Source of the DNA: CBDBUR01 sp965209065
GTDB lineage: Bacteria; Pseudomonadota; Alphaproteobacteria; JAPOUT01; G958296285
Direction of reading: 5' to 3'
Length of the DNA stretch: 64,000 bases
Assembly (NCBI GenBank): GCA_965209065.1
Contig: OZ242373.1
Span: forward strand, 682,001-746,000
The stretch's first letter is position 1. Every line of letters starts with the position of its first letter. This document shows positions 50,213 through 58,547 of the stretch, one piece after another. Made by a program: the position numbers and the translations under genes. The notes under the pieces are model-generated. The model was not told where the DNA came from, made no database searches, and saw only the letters and a list, made by a program, of their open reading frames with translations.

Positions 50213-51610
50213 TTAACTTTTTTTGTTTTCTAAAATGCGGCGGTTCTCTTCTTGAGCCGTTTGGTCTAGCGTATATTTCGCCATAAAAATCATCACCAGC
50301 ACGTTCATTAACATCGGCACGGAGACATAAATATATTTGACTTGAAGTAGCACCGCCTCGCTGTTTTCGCCTCTTTTATATCCTATGTAGCCCAAAATAA
50401 CATAGGTAACGCCAATAGCGAGCGCGTAGCCCATTTTGGAAGTCATCGTCAAAAGCGCGTAAAACATTCCCATGCGCGATGAGCCAGACTCTATTTCATC
50501 GACATCGCACACATCGGCAGCCATAGCGCGAAGGAGGGTCGCCCCCGCCGCCATATTCACGCCGAGCAAAATCCACGCAACAAAGGCAAACGTGGCATCG
50601 CCTTTTGGCACGAACAGAATAATCGGCAAAGTAATAAGCGAAAAGAGCGAAGAGATAAACTGCGTGCGATGCTTGCCCACCCACGCGGCGAGCTTTAGAA
50701 CCAGCGGCACAAAAAGCACACCCGTAGCGAAATAGCATAACAACATAACGTTAGAAGAGACGCGGTCTAGGGCGAACACATCTAGTGTTAAGAAGAAGAA
50801 CATCGCCGAAACCGTTCCCGCCGAGAAGCTAAGCGCTAAATCGCCACCGAGCAAAAAGCGCAAGGGTTTATTTTTTCTAAGCGCCACCAAGGTTTGCCGC
50901 CAGCTCATCTGCGCCGATTGGGTCGCTTGCTCTTTGACATAGCGTGTTGAGAGCAAAACCGTTAGCGGCAATAGCACAATAATAAACAAGCCCATAATTT
51001 GTATGCCCGCTTCGCCGGGTCGTTGTTCTGTGTCGCTGCTATATTCGGCGAGGATAGGCAGAGCTAGAACCGCAAGCATACCTAAAATCAAAAAGGCTTC
51101 GCGGATACCATGCACACGCGAGCGGTCGTGATAAAGCGGGCTGAGCTCCGCGCCCCACGACATATGCGAAATCGTTATCATCGTCCAGCCGATATAAAGC
51201 AACATCATCCAAAAGGTTAGATAGGCGGCACTGACATCTTGCGGTGGCGAGAAAATCATCCACGCCGAAAGCATTAAAATGGGGACGGATAAAATAATCC
51301 ACCCGCGCCGCTTACTGCCTTTGATAGAATATCTATCGGCAGCCCAGCCCATAACGGGGTCGGTTACGACGTCCCACAAGCGCAGGAGCATAAAAATCAA
51401 ACCGACCAGCCCAATGTTAAGCCCGGTCGCGCTCACATAAAAAGGCGGCAGATGAACCACGAGAGGCAAGCCCAAAGCAGAAATAGGAATAGCAGGCAAA
51501 GCGTAAAGCATTATCGTGCGCAAGTTTAACGCTTGCGGTGCTTTAGCACTCGGTGCTTTGGCACCCGGTGCTTTAGTTCGCGGACTAGCCTCATCTGATG
51601 CACTAGACAT
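50213..51610 (-). CDS. MFS transporter, glycoside/cation symporter (GPH/MelB) type
   Basis: A 465-aa transporter with about 12 membrane segments. The GPH-family markers are LLRLWDVVTDPVMGWAADRY (with the cation-site acidic residues) and the loop SKRRGW; SRMGMFYALLTMTSKMGYALA lies in the second half. It should move a sugar, glycoside or similar anion with Na+ or H+ across the inner membrane. The N-terminus carries an Ala-Lys-Ala-Pro repeat (about residues 12-27) from a short DNA repeat. It is convergent with the M20 hydrolase gene (12 bp apart) and may import its substrate, which is inference. Confidence 0.88.
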   Translation of the reverse strand: MSSASDEASPRTKAPGAKAPSAKAPQALNLRTIMLYALPAIPISALGLPLVVHLPPFYVSATGLNIGLVGLIFMLLRLWDVVTDPVMGWAADRYSIKGSKRRGWIILSVPILMLSAWMIFSPPQDVSAAYLTFWMMLLYIGWTMITISHMSWGAELSPLYHDRSRVHGIREAFLILGMLAVLALPILAEYSSDTEQRPGEAGIQIMGLFIIVLLPLTVLLSTRYVKEQATQSAQMSWRQTLVALRKNKPLRFLLGGDLALSFSAGTVSAMFFFLTLDVFALDRVSSNVMLLCYFATGVLFVPLVLKLAAWVGKHRTQFISSLFSLITLPIILFVPKGDATFAFVAWILLGVNMAAGATLLRAMAADVCDVDEIESGSSRMGMFYALLTMTSKMGYALAIGVTYVILGYIGYKRGENSEAVLLQVKYIYVSVPMLMNVLVMIFMAKYTLDQTAQEENRRILENKKS

Positions 51611-51639
51611 TATTTCCCCCTTTTATCTAAACAGCTATC

Positions 51640-52563
51640 CTATCTTACTAGACCTAGTTTAGCAAAAAAATTTCTTTTTGTAGGGTGCTTGCGCCATTTT
51701 TCGGGGTGGTTTTGCTTAATATATTCCAAAAGTTTTGGATATTCCTCCTCATACCCAAAAGCCTTGAAGTCTTGGCGATAAAGCTCATACACAGATTGCG
51801 CCAAAGCGGGTGTGTAATAATCCTGCCAGTTCGTATGGAGAGCCTTATAATTGCTTGAACCCTTATTTTCTAATGGTAAGAGATTATATTTTTTTCTAAT
51901 TGGCTCAAATTGCTCTGTTAGCTTCTCAAATTTACCGATGAAATTTAGCTTACAGCCAAGTGCTCCATATTCACCTACGATGTCCTTTTGAAATCTAACA
52001 TGTTCATCTAATTGATGGTGAGGCACTTTGCCTATCTGATAAATAAAATCATTAAAACCTTTTACAACAAGTCTAGGTTTTGCTCTTATATTAACCCTGA
52101 ATCCAATACCCGCACCCGTTGCCACGTATTTTTTTATTTTATCATCATATTTAAATTTACTCTGAAAGCAAGAAGTCAGACGATAAAAGGGATTACGCAC
52201 AAAAGTAAAAATAAAATAATCCTTAAATGTTTCTTTGGTAAGAGGCATTCTGCCAAGTTTCATATTTTCATCAAAACATGCTACACGATAACTAAAATCA
52301 TATTTCCTACGCCAGTTTGTTCTTATGTCGCTAACAAATGCGAATTGCATTTGTTTAGCGTATTTTTTAGCATCTGGTAAATGCTCATCATTTAATCCTG
52401 CGGACAAGGCAATCAATGAATATAAATCAAAGGGTTGAGGGCGCGCAGTAGCTTCTTGCCTTTTCTCTTCACTTTCAAAAAAGGTTTGTGAAAGACTGGA
52501 GCTCGCAACTTTAGGCATAAAGACATAAGCAATTTTTGTATCTTTTCGAGCGATTACTGCCAT
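51640..52563 (-). CDS. Sulfotransferase family 2 protein
   Basis: A 307-aa cytoplasmic protein. FMPKVASSSLSQTFF near residue 20 is the PAPS 5'-phosphosulphate loop, and FTFVRNPFYRLTSCF near residue 130 is the 3'-phosphate loop of carbohydrate sulfotransferases; SDIRTNWRRKYDF and the FIGKFEKL segment also fit. It likely adds sulphate to a cell-surface glycan. I chose ATG at 52563 because GGGGGAGG lies just upstream; an upstream in-frame Met (52611) would run into the divergent promoter. Base composition appears more AT-rich than in the neighbours (many Lys, Phe, Tyr), so it may have been acquired. Confidence 0.85.
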   Translation of the reverse strand: MAVIARKDTKIAYVFMPKVASSSLSQTFFESEEKRQEATARPQPFDLYSLIALSAGLNDEHLPDAKKYAKQMQFAFVSDIRTNWRRKYDFSYRVACFDENMKLGRMPLTKETFKDYFIFTFVRNPFYRLTSCFQSKFKYDDKIKKYVATGAGIGFRVNIRAKPRLVVKGFNDFIYQIGKVPHHQLDEHVRFQKDIVGEYGALGCKLNFIGKFEKLTEQFEPIRKKYNLLPLENKGSSNYKALHTNWQDYYTPALAQSVYELYRQDFKAFGYEEEYPKLLEYIKQNHPEKWRKHPTKRNFFAKLGLVR

Positions 52564-52592
52564 TTGCCTCCCCCTTTGTTTTGTGCTATAAT
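52564..52592 (+). promoter_or_regulatory. Promoter of the zinc-finger (NDUFS6-like) gene
   Basis: TTGCCT (52564-52569), 17-nt spacer and TATAAT (52587-52592) with an extended TGC before the -10. The leader of about 22 nt contains AAGGAG before the ATG at 52621. The -35 abuts the start codon of the divergent sulfotransferase gene. Confidence 0.65.
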
Positions 52593-52620
52593 ATACCATA
52601 CACTTTTTCAAGGAGTAAGT

Positions 52621-52872
52621 ATGACGTTAGAGGCTAAAAATCCACCGATGCACTTCGCCAACGACATTGGCGTTGGTAGTGTTCGCGTTTCGGTGAAGGA
52701 GTTCAAGTGTATCGGCGCGCGTCCGCCGATGGATCACCCGCATATTTTTTTAGATATGGGTGAAAGCAATGAGATTGTGTGCCCCTACTGCTCGACGCGC
52801 TATGTCTTTGATTCGCGTATCGCGGCGGGCAATGCTAGACCGCCAGAAGTGATTTACAAAATAGGAGAATAG
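52621..52872 (+). CDS. Zinc-finger protein, NDUFS6/CHCC type
   Basis: An 83-aa protein with the zf-CHCC pattern: Cys in EFKCIGARPPMDHPHIFL (with the His), then VCPYCSTRYVF. It is the bacterial relative of the C-terminal zinc domain of the mitochondrial complex I subunit NDUFS6 (13 kDa), which in eukaryotes binds zinc in the peripheral arm. A good promoter and AAGGAG precede ATG 52621, so the longer frame from 52564 is rejected. It is a lone gene between the sulfotransferase and tRNA-Leu. The NDUFS4-like gene is at 22435. Confidence 0.92.
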   Translation: MTLEAKNPPMHFANDIGVGSVRVSVKEFKCIGARPPMDHPHIFLDMGESNEIVCPYCSTRYVFDSRIAAGNARPPEVIYKIGE

Positions 52873-52925
52873 GAGTTTAAGCCTTTAGGTCTTTTAAGCC
52901 TTTTGGAAACCTCTAGAGAAACCTC

Positions 52926-53014
52926 TGGTGCGGACGGCGGGAATCGAACCCGCACTCGGTTTGCACCAAAACGGATTTTAAGTCCGTTGCGTCTACCTAT
53001 TCCGCCACGTCCGC
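52926..53014 (-). tRNA. tRNA-Leu (TAA)
   Basis: Minus strand, class II tRNA of 89 nt: acceptor GCGGACG with CGTCCGC, anticodon stem ACGGA/TCCGT with loop CTTAAAA (anticodon TAA), long variable arm, T arm GCGGG-TTCGATT-CCCGC, encoded CCA. Confidence 0.95.
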
Positions 53015-53081
53015 TACTATAAAGTTATAGCAAACTTATGGCGCAATATTGGTTTTATTGTTTATAGATATTATGGGTTGC

Positions 53082-53327
53082 TTATTTCAAGCCCTGCCAC
53101 ACCGGCCAGCAGCGACCGCCGACTTTACGAGCAAGAGCAAGCTGAGCGACTTTCGCCGTAGTGCCATTGGCAGTTTGGACGGAATCGCGTTGTCCCGTGC
53201 ACCAGACATAAAACTGGTGCGTGCCTGATTTCGACATAGCGGTGAAAGAAGAATCGAGTCCCTTGACAGCCAGAGCTGGCGAAGAGAAAGCAATTAACAA
53301 GATTCCCAACGATAGATATTTTTTCAT
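53082..53327 (-). CDS. Small secreted protein of unknown function (81 aa)
   Basis: An 81-aa protein with a clear signal peptide (MKKYLSLGILLIAFSSPALA) and a mature part of about 61 residues. It has two Cys (YVWCTGQ and GRCWPVW), likely a disulphide in the periplasm, and Trp/Tyr-rich segments. GGGGGA lies 6 nt before the ATG. I do not recognise the family. It is isolated between tRNA-Leu and the cinA-like gene; both flanking gaps are AT-rich and show no other feature. Confidence 0.75.
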   Translation of the reverse strand: MKKYLSLGILLIAFSSPALAVKGLDSSFTAMSKSGTHQFYVWCTGQRDSVQTANGTTAKVAQLALARKVGGRCWPVWQGLK

Positions 53328-53475
53328 TTTTCCCCCTTTTGCTTAATTGGTTTTCTCCATTATGTCAAAAATTCAGGGTAAAGGCAAGTTTTTTATTTAT
53401 CTTTTGGAAAAAATATGTGCTAAATGCCCAAAAAATATTAAAAAAATTACAGGAAAATTGGAGTTTTTGGTTAAA

Positions 53476-54234
53476 TTATTCCCGTTCGGGTGATGCGCCA
53501 AGCTTCTGCATAAGCCTAAAGGTTTCCTGCTCTGCCCGCTGGAGGCTATCGGCTAGAGATTCGGGTGCGCGCAGCACGATACGCAGGGTCGCGCCTCCTT
53601 TGCCGAAGCTGGGATAGCTACCGATTTTGACGCCTTCGTTCGCTTTTTGGATAGAGCCGAGGCTTTCGGCGATATCGCCTTCAGCGAGCGGCGCTTGGAG
53701 GGTTCGGCTGAGCCATTTCTCGCCGCCTTCTATACCGCTCTGGGCGATAGAATCGAGCATGGAGGAGCAAATGAGCGGCACGCCGGCAAGCACATAGACA
53801 TTATTGACAAGAAAGCCGGGCGCGCCACTAACGGGATTATTGATGAGTTTCGCGCCAGCAGGAATATTTGCCATTTTGAGTCGTGCTTCGCCGACCTCCT
53901 CATTGGGTCGATTGAGGGCGAATCGTTCGGTGATGGCGCGGACGGCATCGGCGTTTCGCACGAGCGGCGCGTTCATCGCTTTAGCCACCGCGGCGGCGGT
54001 GATGTCGTCATGGGTCGGACCTATCCCGCCGGTGGTGAAAACATAATCGTAGCGCTCGGCGAAGGTTTGGATAGAGTGGATTATCTCTGCCTCGACATCG
54101 CCGATGATTAATCCCGTGCGAACTTCTATTCCCATCGATTCTAGGAAACGCGCAATTTGCTGGAAGTTGCTGTCTTGGGTTCTGCCTGAGAGCAGTTCAT
54201 CGCCGATAAGAATGACTCCTGCGGTTTTTTTCAT
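53476..54234 (-). CDS. CinA N-terminal (MoaB/Mog-fold) domain protein
   Basis: A 252-aa protein with the molybdopterin-binding-like fold: ILIGDELLSGRTQDSNFQ, then VFTTGGIGPTHDDIT, and PGFLVNNVYVLAGVP. It matches the N-terminal domain of CinA (COG1058), an ADP-ribose pyrophosphatase in characterised cases, and lacks the C-terminal nicotinamide-nucleotide amidase (PncC) domain. Such short CinA-like proteins are common in alphaproteobacteria beside map. AAAGGAG lies 5 nt before the ATG. The divergent map gene begins 30 bp away. Confidence 0.9.
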   Translation of the reverse strand: MKKTAGVILIGDELLSGRTQDSNFQQIARFLESMGIEVRTGLIIGDVEAEIIHSIQTFAERYDYVFTTGGIGPTHDDITAAAVAKAMNAPLVRNADAVRAITERFALNRPNEEVGEARLKMANIPAGAKLINNPVSGAPGFLVNNVYVLAGVPLICSSMLDSIAQSGIEGGEKWLSRTLQAPLAEGDIAESLGSIQKANEGVKIGSYPSFGKGGATLRIVLRAPESLADSLQRAEQETFRLMQKLGASPERE

Positions 54235-54264
54235 TTTGTCTCCTTTTTGGGTTATTATGCTCTT

Positions 54265-55074
54265 ATGGATAATTTAGCGAAAATTTTTGATGAAGACGAG
54301 GAATATATTCCGCTTCACGCGCCGTCTGACTTTGAGGGGATGCGCGTGGCGGGCAGGCTCGCGGCGGAGGCTTTGGATAGAATAGCCCCTGAAATCGGGG
54401 CGGGCGTGGAGACGCAGCACATTGATAGGCTGGTGTATGAATTCGCGCGTGATAATGATGCCCTGCCCGCAACCTTAAATTATCGAGGTTATAGGCATAG
54501 TTGCTGTATATCTATCAACCACGTTATCTGTCATGGAATTCCGAGCGCGCGCGTTTTCAAGGAAGGCGATATTGTGAATGTTGATGTCACGCTCATCAAA
54601 GACGGCTGGCACGGCGATACGAGTCGGATGTTTTTTGTTGGCGAGCCTTCGGTAAAAGCGCGCAAGGTATCGCAAGCGGCGTTTGATGCTATGTGGGCGG
54701 GCATTCGTGCCGCCAAGCCGGGCGCAACCACCGGAGACATAGGCGCGGCGATGGAGGCTCATGCGAAAGCCGAGCGCATGTCTGTGGTGCGTGAATTCAC
54801 TGGGCATGGATTAGGGCGTGTGTTTCATACCTCTCCTACTATTTTCAATTTTGGCAAGCAGGGTTCGGGAGTTAAGTTGAAGGCGGGAATGTTTTTCACG
54901 GTTGAGCCTATGGTGAATTTGGGAAAAGCAGGTGCTAAAATTTTGGCGGACGGCTGGACGGCTGTTACGCGCGACCGCTCACTTTCGGCGCAGTTCGAAC
55001 ATTCTATCGGCATAACTGAAAGCGGTTATGAAGTTTTCACGCTCTCCCCTAGCAAGCTGGATGCTCCTTTTTAA
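54265..55074 (+). CDS. map: Methionine aminopeptidase type I
   Basis: A 269-aa enzyme that removes the N-terminal Met from new proteins. The metal ligands are visible in NVDVTLIKDGWHGDTSRMF (two Asp), GHGLGRVFHTSPTI (His), FTVEPMVNLG (Glu) and AQFEHSIGIT (Glu). The ATG at 54265 is preceded by TATTAT and six bases but no ribosome site, so the mRNA may be leaderless; a TTG at 54247 is a weaker option. radC follows after 2 bp. Confidence 0.96.
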   Translation: MDNLAKIFDEDEEYIPLHAPSDFEGMRVAGRLAAEALDRIAPEIGAGVETQHIDRLVYEFARDNDALPATLNYRGYRHSCCISINHVICHGIPSARVFKEGDIVNVDVTLIKDGWHGDTSRMFFVGEPSVKARKVSQAAFDAMWAGIRAAKPGATTGDIGAAMEAHAKAERMSVVREFTGHGLGRVFHTSPTIFNFGKQGSGVKLKAGMFFTVEPMVNLGKAGAKILADGWTAVTRDRSLSAQFEHSIGITESGYEVFTLSPSKLDAPF

Positions 55075-55076
55075 TT

Positions 55077-55817
55077 ATGGCAAAGGTGGCAAAGATTAAA
55101 AAGACGGCAGAAAAAGAACAAAGCCAATCCAAGCCGCACTTTTTTGGTCACCGCGATAGATTAAGAGAAAGATTTCGCAAAAGAGGTTTAGGCGGCATCG
55201 CTGATTATGAATTGGTTGAGCTTATTCTCTGTCGCGCCTTGCCGCGTAGTGATGTGAAGCCTTTAGCGAAGGTATTATTAAAAACATTTGGCAGCTTTGC
55301 TAATCTTGTGCATGCGGACAGGGATACTTTGCTTGCGCACACCAATGTGGGCGAGCGGGTTGCCGATGAGTTTCTTCTTTTTCACGAGGCTATTCAGCAT
55401 GCTCTCCACCATAAGTTAGAGAGCAAGCCTTTGCTCACCGCGTGGCAAGACCTCTTCAACTATTGCCAGCAGAACATTGGCTATAAAAGCAGAGAGTGCC
55501 TCCATGTATTTTTTCTTAACACCCAGCACTACCTGATTAAAGATGAGATTATTCACGAAGGCATTGTGGATAGGGCGAACATTTATCCACGTGAAATTCT
55601 ACGTCAAGCGATTAACTATAACGCGAGCTCTATTGTGTTAGCGCATAATCACCCGAGCGGTATTGCCAACCCATCGCGTGAGGATATTTTGCTAACGAAG
55701 GAAATTGCCAAGATGTTAAAAGCGGCGGGCATCAAGCTACACGACCATATCGTGGTAGCGCGCGACCAAATAACGAGTTTTCAGCAACTTCATTTATTCC
55801 GCGAGCTAGACCCATGA
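55077..55817 (+). CDS. radC: RadC family JAB1/MPN-domain protein
   Basis: A 246-aa RadC homologue. N-terminal helix-hairpin-helix-like region (GHRDRLRERFRKRG, LVELILCRALPR), then the JAB domain with metal motif VLAHNHPSGIANPSREDILLT. Despite the name, a role in repair is not established for the family. The ATG is 2 bp after map, and its end overlaps purB by 4 bp (ATGA), so map, radC and purB form one unit. Confidence 0.93.
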   Translation: MAKVAKIKKTAEKEQSQSKPHFFGHRDRLRERFRKRGLGGIADYELVELILCRALPRSDVKPLAKVLLKTFGSFANLVHADRDTLLAHTNVGERVADEFLLFHEAIQHALHHKLESKPLLTAWQDLFNYCQQNIGYKSRECLHVFFLNTQHYLIKDEIIHEGIVDRANIYPREILRQAINYNASSIVLAHNHPSGIANPSREDILLTKEIAKMLKAAGIKLHDHIVVARDQITSFQQLHLFRELDP

Positions 55818-57130
55818 TAAGCAGATACGCGCGCGAGAAAATGAGTGCTCTGTGGGCAGATGAGAGCCGCTTCCAAATCTGGCTTGAGATTGAATGCTTA
55901 GCGCTTGAAGCGATGAGCGAGCTGGGCTCTGTGCCAAAGAGCGCGGTTGAAGCGGTTCGGGCGCGCGCTAAATTTTCGCCCGAGCGCATTCACGCGCTAG
56001 AGAGCGAGCTCAAGCACGATGTGCTTGCCTTTTTGACGAACGTGGCTGAGGAGGTAGGCGATGAGGCGCGTTTTCTTCATCAGGGAATGACGTCGTCTGA
56101 TGTTTTAGATTCCTGTTTTAACGTGCAGTTGGTGCGCGCGGCGGATATTTTATTGGACGATTGTCAGGTTTTGTGCGCCACCCTTCTCGCTTTAGCGGAG
56201 GAGCATAAGCGCACACTTTGCGTCGGGCGTTCGCACGGCATTCACGCCGAGCCGACCAGCTTTGGTTTGAAAATGCTTCAAGCCTGGGCGGAATTTTCGC
56301 GCGCGATAAGGCGGCTAGAGGAAGCGCGCGCTGATGTTGCCACGCTTGCCTTGTCGGGACCTGTCGGCACTTTTTCTTATTTGGACCCACGGGTAGAACA
56401 ATATGTCGCGCGCAAGATGGGCATGGTCGCCGAGCCTATTTCGACACAAATTATTCCGCGTGACCGCCACGCGATGTTTTTCTGTGTGCTTGGTGTGATA
56501 GCGAGTTCCATAGAGCGTTTAGCGGTTGAGGTTCGCCACCTCCAGCGCAGCGAGGTGCTAGAAGCGGAAGAGCCTTTTAGTAAAAATCAAAAGGGTTCAT
56601 CGGCGATGCCGCACAAGCGCAATCCGGTTTTAACGGAGAACCTAACGGGTTTAGCGCGTTATATTCGTTCGCTTGCCCTGCCGGCGATGGAGAACGTTGC
56701 CTTGTGGCACGAGCGTGATATTTCGCACTCTTCGGTTGAGCGCATCATCGCGCCTGACGGCACGATTGCTTTAGACTTCGCGCTTTTCCGCTTAAATCAA
56801 GTGATGGCGGGTTTGGTAATTTATCCTGAGCGGATGAAAAAGAATTTGTCGCAGCTTGGAGGGTTGGTTCATTCTCACGGAGTTTTGCTGGCACTCACGC
56901 AAAAGAATGTTTCGCGCGAGAGTGCTTATCTTTGGGTGCAGCGCAACGCGATGAAAATTTGGGAGAAAGACGACCGCCGCCAAAATGATTTTTTACTGCT
57001 TCTACAAAAAGACGAGGACATCAAAAAGAATTTAAGCGCGGAGGAATTGGAAGCTATTTTTTCTGACGAGACGCACCTTGCTCACGTGGATTATATTTTC
57101 GCGCGCACGTTAGAAAGCGTTGGGGGTTAA
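55814..57130 (+). CDS. purB: Adenylosuccinate lyase
   Basis: A 438-aa PurB. The signature GSSAMPHKRNPVLTENL near residue 260 holds the catalytic Ser loop of the fumarase superfamily; GMTSSDVLDSC and GRSHGIHAEPTSFG contain the base and substrate His. It acts twice in purine synthesis (SAICAR to AICAR, adenylosuccinate to AMP). It overlaps radC by 4 bp and ends 4 bp before the convergent ATPase inhibitor gene. Confidence 0.97.
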   Translation: MISRYAREKMSALWADESRFQIWLEIECLALEAMSELGSVPKSAVEAVRARAKFSPERIHALESELKHDVLAFLTNVAEEVGDEARFLHQGMTSSDVLDSCFNVQLVRAADILLDDCQVLCATLLALAEEHKRTLCVGRSHGIHAEPTSFGLKMLQAWAEFSRAIRRLEEARADVATLALSGPVGTFSYLDPRVEQYVARKMGMVAEPISTQIIPRDRHAMFFCVLGVIASSIERLAVEVRHLQRSEVLEAEEPFSKNQKGSSAMPHKRNPVLTENLTGLARYIRSLALPAMENVALWHERDISHSSVERIIAPDGTIALDFALFRLNQVMAGLVIYPERMKKNLSQLGGLVHSHGVLLALTQKNVSRESAYLWVQRNAMKIWEKDDRRQNDFLLLLQKDEDIKKNLSAEELEAIFSDETHLAHVDYIFARTLESVGG

Positions 57131-57134
57131 AATT

Positions 57135-57464
57135 TTACTTGCCTTGATGAATTTCGTTTCTTGCTTCTTCCAAAAGCTCTTCCATTTTGCGGCGCAAGGA
57201 GCGTTCGGAGCAATCGATTTTATAAACATCAAAATCATCAAGCAAGCGCTGGAAGACCGCGTCTTCTTGAAATCGGTCAATGCTTTCGGCAACGAGCTGT
57301 TTGATATAATCCTCTCTCTTTTCCGCTTTTACGCCCATCAGCTCGGCAGCCCACGCGCCGAGCTTTCTATTTCTCAACACGATTGCGCGAAACGCCAACT
57401 CCGCCTCGTGCGCGAAGCCCCCTTCGGCAGCTTGTCCCCTTTTTGTCAAAGCATCTTTAGTCAT
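57135..57464 (-). CDS. DUF1476 / F1-ATPase inhibitor zeta subunit
   Basis: A 109-aa all-helical protein, member of DUF1476. The family core FAHEAELAFRAIVLRNRKLGAWAAELMG is followed by YIKQLVAESIDRFQEDAVFQRLL. In Paracoccus the homologue is the zeta inhibitor of F1-ATPase, acting by blocking rotation in the hydrolysis direction. ATG 57464 chosen to match the usual family length; an upstream start at 57491 adds nine basic residues. The gene lies between purB and purC on the other strand, a position conserved across alphaproteobacteria. Confidence 0.9.
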   Translation of the reverse strand: MTKDALTKRGQAAEGGFAHEAELAFRAIVLRNRKLGAWAAELMGVKAEKREDYIKQLVAESIDRFQEDAVFQRLLDDFDVYKIDCSERSLRRKMEELLEEARNEIHQGK

Positions 57465-57532
57465 CTTTTTCTTATAGCCCAAGCGCGGCAATTATGCAAG
57501 ACTTGCGCCTCAAACCTGTGATAGAATGGGCT

Positions 57533-58324
57533 ATGTTTTCTAAAAGGCGCAAAATATATGAGGGCAAAAGCAAGGCGCTATACGAGGGTCCTGATGGTGG
57601 GACGTTAATCCAGCACTTCAAGGATGACGCCACCGCTTTTGACAACAAAAAGCACGCCATTATCGAGGGGCGCGGCGTTCTCAACAACCGCATTAGCGAG
57701 CATCTGTTCAAGCAGCTGAACCAGATGGGTATCAACACGCACTTCATCAGGTCGCTGAATATGCGCGAGCAGCTTATTCATCGGCTAGAGATAATTCCGG
57801 TAGAGGTGATTGTGCGTAACATTGCGGCGGGTTCTTTGTCGCAGCGGCTGGGGCTGGAGGAGGGTTCGCCTTTGCCGCGCTCTATTGTTGAGTTTTGCTA
57901 CAAGTCCGATGACTTGGGCGACCCTTTGGTGACTGAGGAGCACATCACAACTTTTGGCTGGGCGAACCCGCAGGAGATTGACGATATGATGGCGATGGCA
58001 TTACGCGTGAATGATTATCTTTCCGGTTTGTTTATGGCGATTGGCATTCGGCTGGTTGATTTCAAGCTAGAGTTCGGGCGCAACGCGCGCGACGAGCAAC
58101 GCCTTATGCTTGCTGACGAGATTTCGCCTGACTCCTGTCGCCTGTGGGACATCAAAACAAACAACAAGCTAGACAAGGATAGGTTTCGGCATGATTTGGG
58201 TGGCACGATGGATGCTTACTGCGAGGTTGCTCGGCGGCTTGGCGTTTTGGTTGAGCCGGAAGTTATGGGTCAAGCAAAGGTTCACCATTTAAGCGCGGTT
58301 AGAAAAGAAAAGAATGAAGGCTGA
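57533..58324 (+). CDS. purC: SAICAR synthase
   Basis: A 263-aa PurC with RRKIYEGKSKALYEGPD at the start, LIQHFKDDATAFDNKKH, VEVIVRNIAAGSL, and DEISPDSCRLWD with the ATP and CAIR site residues. It joins CAIR and aspartate. I chose ATG 57533 because the family begins at MFSKRRKIYEG; the longer frame adds no family sequence. TGATAGAAT ends 5 nt before this ATG and no ribosome site is present, which suggests a leaderless mRNA. purS overlaps its end by 11 bp. Confidence 0.96.
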   Translation: MFSKRRKIYEGKSKALYEGPDGGTLIQHFKDDATAFDNKKHAIIEGRGVLNNRISEHLFKQLNQMGINTHFIRSLNMREQLIHRLEIIPVEVIVRNIAAGSLSQRLGLEEGSPLPRSIVEFCYKSDDLGDPLVTEEHITTFGWANPQEIDDMMAMALRVNDYLSGLFMAIGIRLVDFKLEFGRNARDEQRLMLADEISPDSCRLWDIKTNNKLDKDRFRHDLGGTMDAYCEVARRLGVLVEPEVMGQAKVHHLSAVRKEKNEG

Positions 58325-58547
58325 AATTACGATTACCTTAAAGCCGGCGGTGCGCGACCCGCAGGGTCAGTCTATTGCCAAAGCGATGAAGCGGCTGGGG
58401 TTTGACGCGGTCAAGGAAGTGCGTCAGGGCAAGCACATTGAAATTGAGTTTAGCGATAAGGTTCAAGAGGAAGAGGTAAAAAAACTCTGCGAGCAGTTGT
58501 TAGCGAATCCTGTGATTGAAAATTACGCTATAAAAATGAGTGACTAG
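58314..58547 (+). CDS. purS: Phosphoribosylformylglycinamidine synthase subunit PurS
   Basis: A 77-aa PurS (ITLKPAVRDPQGQSIAKAMKRLGF, then VRQGKHIEIEF). It bridges PurL and PurQ in the three-part FGAM synthase. It overlaps purC by 11 bp and is followed directly by the purQ ATG with no gap. Confidence 0.96.
   Translation: MKAEITITLKPAVRDPQGQSIAKAMKRLGFDAVKEVRQGKHIEIEFSDKVQEEEVKKLCEQLLANPVIENYAIKMSD

Noticed and set aside
53476..54234. Truncated CinA lacking the PncC domain
   Set aside because: Stand-alone N-terminal-domain proteins are common in this class; the gene shows no sign of decay.
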